43,844 nt of DNA from a virus. The notes beneath the pieces are model-generated. The model was not told the origin of the DNA, searched no databases, and saw nothing but the letters and a program-made list of their open reading frames with translations. Both the position numbers and the translations under genes were made by a program. This document shows, piece by piece, positions 32,410-39,018 of this stretch (position 1 is its first letter; every line of letters begins with the position of its first letter). Where the stretch lies: the IMG/VR virus record IMGVR_UViG_3300020205_000681, positions 1-43,844 of that record; one strand, written 5' to 3'.

Positions 32410-33411
32410 ATGTTTGAATATTTTTACAACGAAATTTTTAGAAAGACAATTGTGTCTTTTGGATCGTTATTTAATGATATTACTATAAAACATAAAGATA
32501 GTTCAGGTTCTAATGTTAGTGTAATAAAAGTTCCTTTAGCTTACGGTCCAACTCAAAAATTTCTAGCTAGATTAGAACAATCTCCAGATTTAAATAAACC
32601 AGTTCAAATAACATTACCAAGAATGTCTTTTGAACTGGTCGGTATATCTTATGATGGTTCTAGAAAATCTTCAACCGTTCAAACATTTCTATCCCCATCC
32701 GTTTCCGATAAAACTCAGCAGAGAAAAACATATCTTCCAGTACCATATAATCTTGATTTTGAACTGAGCATATTTACAAAGTTAAACGACGATATGCTCC
32801 AAATCATAGAGCAAATATTACCATACTTTCAACCAGCATACAATATTACGGTTGATTTAGTTTCTGAAATAGGAGAGAAAAGAGACGTACCAGTTATTCT
32901 GAATAGTGTGTCTATGAGTGATGACTATGAGGGTGATTTTTCTCAAAGAAGATCTTTGATTTACACTTTGAGATTTACTGCAAAAACGTACCTCTTTGGA
33001 CCAACATCTTCTGTTTCTACAGATATTATCAAAAAAGTTTCTATTGGTCTTATTTCTGGAGATTCTACAGCAACTCCAACAAGAGAAGTTGTTTATTCAA
33101 TAGAACCAAGAGCAACTAAAAATTATACTGGTAACGTTACAACAAATCTATCCAAAAATCTATCCGACACTGACACATTAGTTGAAGTTAATGATGCATC
33201 ATCTATCACAGTTAATACGTATATTTACGTAGATGAAGAAGAAATGTATGTTGATAAAAAAGCAGGTAACGTACTTACTGTTACAAGAGGCGCAGACAGT
33301 ACAACGGCATCCTCTCACGTCTCTGGGTCTGCCGTTTATAGAATAACTGCTGAAGACAATGCCTTGATTCAAACTGGAGATGACTTTGGATTTAGTGAGA
33401 ACATCTTATGA
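32410..33411 (+). CDS. gp15: Tail completion/sheath stabilizer gp15 with inserted domain
   Basis: A 333-residue protein (T4 gp15: 272). Conserved parts: MFEYFYNEIFRKTIVSFGSLFNDI, VPLAYGPTQKFLARL, LPRMSFELVGISYD and YLPVPYNLDFELSIFTKLNDDMLQIIEQILPYFQP. gp15 caps the tail tube and sheath and binds the neck. Residues about 237-318 hold an extra module (NDASSITVNTYIYVDEEEM...TVTRGADSTTASSHVSGSAVY) seen also in the giant protein and the 833-residue protein; the final LIQTGDDFGFSENIL looks like the native C-terminus, so the module is an insertion. Its stop overlaps the gp16 start (ATGA). Confidence 0.93.
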   Translation: MFEYFYNEIFRKTIVSFGSLFNDITIKHKDSSGSNVSVIKVPLAYGPTQKFLARLEQSPDLNKPVQITLPRMSFELVGISYDGSRKSSTVQTFLSPSVSDKTQQRKTYLPVPYNLDFELSIFTKLNDDMLQIIEQILPYFQPAYNITVDLVSEIGEKRDVPVILNSVSMSDDYEGDFSQRRSLIYTLRFTAKTYLFGPTSSVSTDIIKKVSIGLISGDSTATPTREVVYSIEPRATKNYTGNVTTNLSKNLSDTDTLVEVNDASSITVNTYIYVDEEEMYVDKKAGNVLTVTRGADSTTASSHVSGSAVYRITAEDNALIQTGDDFGFSENIL

Positions 33412-33845
33412 AAATGACAAAAAAATTTGATGAGATTAATAAAACTTTTAATGTTGATGCTGATATAGATATAGTTCCGGTTGAAACCGAAAAAGTTTCT
33501 GCTGAAATTGAAAAGATATCTTCTACTGCGGATGATGTTAAAAAGGATTATGAATATACGAGAGGAAATCTCTATTCGATTATAGAAAAAGGTCAAGAAG
33601 CAATCAATGGGATTTTAGAACTAGCACAAGAAAGTGAAATGCCAAGGGCATATGAAGTTGCTGGACAATTGATTAAAAACGTCGCAGATGCAACCGATAA
33701 GTTAATGGATTTGCAGAAGAAACTTAAAGATATTGAAGAAGAAAAAGTTGGTAAAAGTCCAACAACAGTCAATAATGCTTTATTTGTTGGATCTACTGCA
33801 GAGTTAGCTAAACTTTTAAAGAACAATGATTTAGACAAAAAATGA
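33408..33845 (+). CDS. gp16: Terminase small subunit gp16
   Basis: A 145-residue protein (T4 gp16: 164), helical, with the family block DYEYTRGNLYSIIEKGQEAINGILELAQESEMPRAYEVAGQLIKNVADATDKLMDLQKKLKDIEEEK (about 45-110), the coiled central domain that forms the oligomeric DNA-recognition ring. It regulates the gp17 motor and initiates packaging. Start overlaps the gp15 stop and its stop overlaps the next start, both as ATGA. Unlike T4, gp17 does not follow directly: three genes over 3.2 kb lie between. Confidence 0.93.
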   Translation: MKMTKKFDEINKTFNVDADIDIVPVETEKVSAEIEKISSTADDVKKDYEYTRGNLYSIIEKGQEAINGILELAQESEMPRAYEVAGQLIKNVADATDKLMDLQKKLKDIEEEKVGKSPTTVNNALFVGSTAELAKLLKNNDLDKK

Positions 33846-35092
33846 AAACGGAACTTCAAGAATTTTTTTCTCTAGTAGGTAAAGCAAAAAAAGAAAAAGA
33901 TGATGAATTCAAGTCTCTTGTCGGGGAAATCAATATTGATTCTATTTTTACCCAAGTAAAGGAGTCTGTAAAAGAAGAAAAGATAAAAAAAGAAAAAAAA
34001 CAAAAACAACTTGACCGTCAAGTTAAAGCTTTAGAGTCTTGGTTATATTCGGAACCAATAACAAAAGAAAATAAAAAAATTGATGTTGAAGATAATCAAA
34101 AAGAAGAAATAAATTTATTAGAAGTAAATCAATTAGATATAGTTCAAATATATGAAAATAATGAATCTGTTATTTTAGAAACTGAGATAGTAGAAGAATT
34201 TGAACCAAAAGTAGAAGATTTAGAAGAAAGTGATGATGCTATAGATAGTGCTCTTAAAATTTTAGAACAGTTAACGACTAAAAAAGAGGTTCAAGAAAAT
34301 ACTAATGATCCAGAAATAATCAAAATAAGAAGAGAACTGGAGTACCTGAGAAACGTCGTTAACGCTCAAGGTGGAGGTGGTGAAGTTCGTCTAGAATTTT
34401 TGGATGATATTGATAGAAACACTGCAAAAACAAACAATTATTATTTAAAATATAATTCTTTACTCGATAAGTGGGTTGGAGACCCAGGCAGTGGTGGTGT
34501 TGGAACACAGAATTTAAATCAAACTCTTGGATATGGTAACACTTCAGATATTGGAATGTCTGTTGGGGTTGTCACCGCAACTTATTTTGTAGGAGACGGA
34601 TCTTTATTAACCAATCTCCCAGGTAGCGGAAACAGTGGATATGCAAATACTGCAGGAATTGCTACTTATGCAGTAAATGCCGGAGTAAGTACCTATGCAG
34701 CATCAAGTGGCATTAGTACTAATGCGGTAACTGCCGGGTATGCAACGACATCTGGTATTTCAACAATTTCTCATGGACTGACCGGAACACCAAATATTGC
34801 TGTAGGTACATTGACAGCATCCTCTTTGGGTTTAGATGCGGGAACAATAATTTCTGGAATCGTAACTACTACAACAACATCAGAAACAGCAATTTCTTCG
34901 ATTAATTCAACAATTTTCAGATCTGCCACATATCAGATCCAAATTACCGAAGGAACTAACTATAATATGACAGTAGTTAATACTATTCACGATGGTTCCG
35001 CCACATACATATCAGAATATGGAACAATTAATCAACCAGTAGGAATAGCAACATTTTCGACGGACCTTAATTCTGGATTTCTGAGACTTTAG
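33842..35092 (+). CDS. Fibre-like virion protein with probable frameshift near the C-terminus
   Basis: The frame encodes 416 residues. Residues 1-175 form a charged coiled coil (FFSLVGKAKKEKDDEFKSLVGEINIDSIF..., KALESWLYSE); then IRRELEYLRNVVNAQGGGGEVRLEFLDDIDRNT, a GDGSLLTNLPG linker, about four 9-residue repeats (GIATYAVNAG, VSTYAASSG, ISTNAVTAG) and a C-terminal EYG domain. The frame stops at 35092 within that domain. In the -1 frame, 21 more residues follow (L-AYPSSSNATTFKVILTAIKL) to a TGA at 35152-35154, which overlaps the next ATG as ATGA, as with the two upstream gene pairs. One missing T in the TTT at 35088-35090, or programmed -1 frameshifting, would give a 437-residue product. Probably a fibre or whisker-like neck/tail protein. 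Confidence 0.85.
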   Translation: MKTELQEFFSLVGKAKKEKDDEFKSLVGEINIDSIFTQVKESVKEEKIKKEKKQKQLDRQVKALESWLYSEPITKENKKIDVEDNQKEEINLLEVNQLDIVQIYENNESVILETEIVEEFEPKVEDLEESDDAIDSALKILEQLTTKKEVQENTNDPEIIKIRRELEYLRNVVNAQGGGGEVRLEFLDDIDRNTAKTNNYYLKYNSLLDKWVGDPGSGGVGTQNLNQTLGYGNTSDIGMSVGVVTATYFVGDGSLLTNLPGSGNSGYANTAGIATYAVNAGVSTYAASSGISTNAVTAGYATTSGISTISHGLTGTPNIAVGTLTASSLGLDAGTIISGIVTTTTTSETAISSINSTIFRSATYQIQITEGTNYNMTVVNTIHDGSATYISEYGTINQPVGIATFSTDLNSGFLRL

Positions 35093-35150
35093 CATATCCA
35101 AGTTCTTCGAATGCAACGACTTTTAAAGTTATTCTTACTGCAATTAAATT

Positions 35151-35306
35151 ATGAAATCATTCAAAGAATTTCAAGAAGAGTGGACTAATAAATATAAAAA
35201 GAGTATTGATTGTTCAAATCCAAAAGGATTTTCTCAACGTGCCCATTGCGCGGCGAGGAGAAAAAGAGCAAAAGGTGAGCAGACTAAATCAAAACCAGTT
35301 GAGTAA
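35151..35306 (+). CDS. 51-residue basic protein with capsid-targeting-like N-terminus
   Basis: MKSFKEFQEEW at the start resembles the capsid-targeting sequence of T4 internal head proteins (MKTYQEFIAEA), and also the start of the gene at 43795 (MKSFKQFISES). The remainder, KKSIDCSNPKGFSQRAHCAARRKRAKG, is a Cys- and Lys/Arg-rich motif (CSNPKGFSQ.AHC) that I recall from many small phage proteins. The ATG overlaps the stop of the extended -1 frame of the upstream gene, and its own stop overlaps the next ATG (TAATG). A DNA-bound internal head protein is a plausible role, but the match to the T4 signal is by eye. Confidence 0.75.
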   Translation: MKSFKEFQEEWTNKYKKSIDCSNPKGFSQRAHCAARRKRAKGEQTKSKPVE

Positions 35307-37048
35307 TGCCCAAGTTCAAGTCACATAAAACAGTTGAGCAAATTGCTAAGAAGCATCGTCTTGATGTTTCTTTCATACAAAAGCAACTTGATATGGGGGA
35401 ACCTATTGAGCATGAACATACCAAAGATCATGACTTAGCAAAAGATATTGCTCTTCAGCATTTGGATGAAATTCCAGATTATTATACTCGTTTGAAAAAA
35501 ATGGAAGCAGATGCCAAAAAGCACCATAAAAAGTTTAAAGATGTAAGCGAAGAAGGTCTTCGTGATTGGTTTGGAAAATCTAGATCAAAAGATGGAAAAT
35601 CTGGATGGGTTAATGTTGTAACTGGCGGAACATGCGCAAGCGACGAACCAGGAGAAGGAGTTCCTAAATGCGTTTCTTCTTCCAAAAGATCCAGCATGAC
35701 ACCAGCAGAAAGACGTGCGGCAGCAAGAAGAAAAAAAGCAACAGATCCTGGACAGCAACAAAAAACAGGAGCTGCAAAACCAACTTATGTATCCACAGAT
35801 TCACCTAGAAAGAAAATGAAAGAAGAAATGGATGTACAAGAAGCAAAGGATAAACCAAGTAAAGGTAGTGGAAAAAAAGATGCTTGCTATCACAAAGTAA
35901 AGTCAAGATATGATGTTTGGCCAAGTGCATATGCTTCTGGAGCACTAGTTAAGTGTCGTAAAGTTGGTGCAGCAAACTGGGGAACTAAATCAGAAGAGAT
36001 GATGCAAGAGGAAGAAAGATATTGTCCATTATGTGACAAGAGAGAAACTAGATCTCAATGTTCTTACGGCGAAAAGGCATGGGATAAAGTTTCTGTTAAA
36101 GATGAAGAATACTCAATGGCAAGGTCAGAATTTAAAACTATTGAAGATGCAGTAAAGAGACTTAAGGCAAAAGTTGGCAAAGGTGAAGGTGATTTGGAAG
36201 CATGGGTTCAATCAAAAATAACAAAAGCAGCAGATTACATTGATACCGCAGCGGATTATATTGCAAGCGGAGAAATGGAAGAGCAAAGATTGGTCGATAA
36301 AATTATGGATGAAATGAAGTGTTGGCCAGGATATAAAAAGAAAGGAACTCAAAAGTTATTTGGCAAAACTTATAATCGTTGCGTAAAAGAAGAGGATGTA
36401 ACTATTGAAGATGCTAATGGAAATACTTTTGCCGAGATTGTTGATTTGATTAAACCGGAACCGATTAAAGGATTTAAATCTCAAGTACAAGAAGCAACAA
36501 GACTTCAAGCGCAAACTGGTAACGTTATTGCAGTTACCCTTTCTTGGAAAGGAAAATATTATGCTCTTAAGATGTTTTTCCCTCAAGTAAAAACACCAAC
36601 TAAAAAGGAAATAAACGATGAACTCCAAAAAGTTTATCCCGGATCTATAGTTTTATATCACACTGTTTCACAAATTCAACCAGGTCAACCACTTATCCAA
36701 GTATTTGGTCCACAAGGTGGCAGTTCTGGCAGTTTGGGTCCAAGTAGAGCATATGTAAAAACATACGGAGAACAGGTTGAGTTTGATGAAGACTGGCAAT
36801 CAGTAAATAGAAAAGATAAAATCGATGGATTAAGTCAAAAAGCAGTTGATACTTATCGTCGTGAGAATCCAGGTTCAAAACTTCAAACTGCAGTTACTGA
36901 AAAAAATCCAGATGGTAAAAGAGCAAAAAGACGTGCTTCATTTTGCCGTAGAATGAAAGGTATGAAATCAAAACTGACTTCAGCAGAAACTGCTAGAGAT
37001 CCAGATAGCAACATTAACAAAGCACTTCGTCGTTGGAACTGTAACTAA
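35306..37048 (+). CDS. Multi-domain Cys/Lys-rich virion-associated protein
   Basis: A 580-residue protein made of small domains that also occur singly in other phages. In order: a DUF5661-like helical domain (1-75, HTVEQIAKKH-type, EHTKDHDLAKDIALQHL); GLRDWFGKSRSKDGKSGWVNV...GTCASDEPGEGVPKCVSS...MTPAERRAA (about 83-145, DUF6321-like, name from memory); DACYHKVKSRYDVWPSAYASGALVKC (about 192-217); CPLCDKRETRSQC (240-252), a possible zinc site; AWVQSKITKAADYIDTAADYI (about 299-319); CWPGYKKKGTQKLFGKTYNRC (339-359); a TGNVIAVTLSWKGKYYALKMFF segment (about 405-426); and a basic C-terminus (GSKLQTAVTEK...RASFCRRM...ALRRWNC). No enzyme motif seen. Placed just before gp17; its stop is 15 bases from the gp17 start. 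Confidence 0.75.
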   Translation: MPKFKSHKTVEQIAKKHRLDVSFIQKQLDMGEPIEHEHTKDHDLAKDIALQHLDEIPDYYTRLKKMEADAKKHHKKFKDVSEEGLRDWFGKSRSKDGKSGWVNVVTGGTCASDEPGEGVPKCVSSSKRSSMTPAERRAAARRKKATDPGQQQKTGAAKPTYVSTDSPRKKMKEEMDVQEAKDKPSKGSGKKDACYHKVKSRYDVWPSAYASGALVKCRKVGAANWGTKSEEMMQEEERYCPLCDKRETRSQCSYGEKAWDKVSVKDEEYSMARSEFKTIEDAVKRLKAKVGKGEGDLEAWVQSKITKAADYIDTAADYIASGEMEEQRLVDKIMDEMKCWPGYKKKGTQKLFGKTYNRCVKEEDVTIEDANGNTFAEIVDLIKPEPIKGFKSQVQEATRLQAQTGNVIAVTLSWKGKYYALKMFFPQVKTPTKKEINDELQKVYPGSIVLYHTVSQIQPGQPLIQVFGPQGGSSGSLGPSRAYVKTYGEQVEFDEDWQSVNRKDKIDGLSQKAVDTYRRENPGSKLQTAVTEKNPDGKRAKRRASFCRRMKGMKSKLTSAETARDPDSNINKALRRWNCN

Positions 37049-37063
37049 TAAGTAGGTTTTATT

Positions 37064-38710
37064 ATGTCTGATGTTTATCTTGGTAATCCGCTTTTAAAAA
37101 AAGCAAATACCCCCATTGAATTTACTCAAGAACAAATTATAGAATTTGTTAAGTGTAAAGATGATCCGGTTTATTTTGCAAATAATTATGTAAAGATTGT
37201 GACCCTGGATCATGGTCTACAAACTTTTAAACCATATCATTTTCAAGAGAAGTTAATCAATAATTTCCACAATAACAGATTTAATATCTGTAAGATGCCT
37301 CGTCAGACTGGTAAGTCTACTACTGTGGTATCTTTTTTGCTACATTATGCAGTATTTAATGATAACGTAAATATTGGCATTCTTGCAAACAAAGCAGCAA
37401 CTGCAAGGGAACTTCTTGATAGATTACAAACTGCGTATGAGAATCTACCAAAATGGATGCAACAGGGCATTATATCTTGGAACAAAGGTTCTCTAGAACT
37501 TGAGAATGGTTCAAAGATTTTAGCAGCATCTACCTCCGCATCTGCTGTCCGAGGAATGTCTTTTAACATTCTGTTTCTGGACGAATTTGCGTTTGTTCCA
37601 AATCACATTGCAGATTCATTTTTTGCGTCGGTTTATCCTACGATTACTTCAGGTAAACAAACCAAAGTTATCATAGTTTCCACACCTCACGGTATGAATC
37701 ATTTCTACCGTATGTGGCACGATGCGGAGAAAGGTAAGAATGAATATGTATTTACAGATGTTCATTGGTCAGAGGTTCCAGGTAGAGATGAGGAGTGGAA
37801 AAAACAAACTATTGCAAACACGAGTGATCAACAGTTCAAAGTTGAGTTTGAGTGCGAATTCCTTGGTTCTGTTGATACTCTTATTGCACCATCTAAACTC
37901 AGAACCCTCGTGTATGATGCCCCTAAGACCCGTAGCGCGGGTTTAGATGTTTATGTGGACCCAGAGGAGAATCACGACTATCTAATCACTGTAGACGTTG
38001 CTAGAGGTGTAGGAAACGATTACTCAGCATTTGCTGTTGTAGACATTACAGAGTTTCCACACAAGGTAGTTGCAAAATATAGAAATAATGAAATAAAACC
38101 AATGCTGTTTCCAAGTGTAATTCACGAAACTGCAACAGCATATAATGACGCTTACATATTGTGTGAGGTAAATGATGTTGGCGACCAGGTTGCAAGTATT
38201 CTCCAATATGATCTTGAGTATAATAATCTTTTAATGTGCTCTATGAGAGGTAGGGCAGGTCAAATAGTGGGACAAGGTTTTTCTGGAAAGAAAACCCAAC
38301 TTGGAGTAAAGATGTCCAAGACCGTGAAAAAGGTTGGATGTCTTAACCTCAAGACAATGATTGAAGAAAATAAACTTTTCTTGAATGATTATGAAATAAT
38401 TGCAGAACTTACAACATTCATCCAAAAACATAATTCATTTGAGGCGGAAGAGGGGTGTAATGATGATTTGGCAATGTGTTTGGTGATTTATGCTTGGTTG
38501 GTCGCACAAGATTATTTTAAGGAACTTACAGATCAAGATGTAAGGAAAAGGTTATATGAGGAGCAAAAAAATCAGATTGAACAGGATATGTCTCCATTTG
38601 GATTTATTTCCGATGGATTGGATAATAATGCAAGTTTTGTTGATAATGAAGGTGATAGATGGCATGTTGATGAATATGGAGATAGAGCATATATGTGGGA
38701 ATATATGTGA
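37064..38710 (+). CDS. gp17: Terminase large subunit gp17
   Basis: A 548-residue protein (T4 gp17: 610), the ATP-driven packaging motor and headful nuclease. Walker A-type P79-RQTGKS-T86 (the T4-like RQxGK form), Walker B I169-LFLDEF with D173 and catalytic E174, and the coupling segment VIIVSTPHGMNHFYRMWHDAEKG. The C-terminal nuclease shows ITVDVARGVGNDYSAFAVVD with D311 as first metal ligand, E368 in ILCEVND, and D467-D468 near the end (GCNDDLAM), matching the three-acid RNase-H-like site of T4 gp17. All expected catalytic residues are present. The stop overlaps the next start (TGATG). Confidence 0.97.
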   Translation: MSDVYLGNPLLKKANTPIEFTQEQIIEFVKCKDDPVYFANNYVKIVTLDHGLQTFKPYHFQEKLINNFHNNRFNICKMPRQTGKSTTVVSFLLHYAVFNDNVNIGILANKAATARELLDRLQTAYENLPKWMQQGIISWNKGSLELENGSKILAASTSASAVRGMSFNILFLDEFAFVPNHIADSFFASVYPTITSGKQTKVIIVSTPHGMNHFYRMWHDAEKGKNEYVFTDVHWSEVPGRDEEWKKQTIANTSDQQFKVEFECEFLGSVDTLIAPSKLRTLVYDAPKTRSAGLDVYVDPEENHDYLITVDVARGVGNDYSAFAVVDITEFPHKVVAKYRNNEIKPMLFPSVIHETATAYNDAYILCEVNDVGDQVASILQYDLEYNNLLMCSMRGRAGQIVGQGFSGKKTQLGVKMSKTVKKVGCLNLKTMIEENKLFLNDYEIIAELTTFIQKHNSFEAEEGCNDDLAMCLVIYAWLVAQDYFKELTDQDVRKRLYEEQKNQIEQDMSPFGFISDGLDNNASFVDNEGDRWHVDEYGDRAYMWEYM

Positions 38711-38940
38711 TGGACATAGATAAGCAATTAAAACTTGGACATCTTCTGTTGACAGATAGAAAATGTAGATCTTGTGGAGAATTAAAAAATCTAGTAGATG
38801 AGTTTTATAGAACAAGAAAGAATAGAGGTCCAGTTGCTTCTTCTTATTCTTATGAATGTAAAGATTGTACTATAAAAAGAATTTTGAAGGATAGAAAAAA
38901 AGAAAGCGATAAATCTCACTGGGAATATCCAGATTGGTAG
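38710..38940 (+). CDS. Small zinc-finger protein (HNH-associated type)
   Basis: A 76-residue protein starting at the ATG that overlaps the gp17 stop. It holds two CXXC pairs: CRSCGELKNLVDEFYRTRKN...SYECKDCTIKRILKDRKK. This CxxC...FY....R.........C..C pattern is the zinc-binding module often found at the N-terminus of phage HNH-type endonucleases. No H-N-H catalytic half follows, so it may be a remnant or a stand-alone DNA- or RNA-binding finger. It lies between the terminase and the tail sheath, with a weak hairpin downstream (38941-38964). A longer start at 38695 would overlap gp17 by 16 bases. Confidence 0.8.
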   Translation: MDIDKQLKLGHLLLTDRKCRSCGELKNLVDEFYRTRKNRGPVASSYSYECKDCTIKRILKDRKKESDKSHWEYPDW

Positions 38941-38976
38941 TTCACGTCACGTTTCCCCCGTGAAAAGTAACTTTTT

Positions 38977-38984
38977 AATAAATA
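38977..38984 (+). promoter_or_regulatory. T4-type late promoter box (AATAAATA) for gp18
   Basis: AATAAATA, 34 bases before the gp18 ATG, following a small hairpin with TTCACG (38941-38946) and CGTGAA (38959-38964). Confidence 0.75.
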
Positions 38985-39018
38985 TTTTTTAGATAAACTG
39001 AGATTTACGGAGAAAAAC

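Noticed and set aside
34650-34780. Regular short repeats suggesting a CRISPR-like or tandem DNA repeat
   Set aside because: They are protein-level repeats (AGxSTYA-type) within the fibre-like gene; the DNA copies differ from each other.
38941-38964. Hairpin after the zinc-finger gene as a terminator
   Set aside because: A 6-bp stem with a 12-base loop, and the T-run begins several bases after the stem; too weak to call a terminator.
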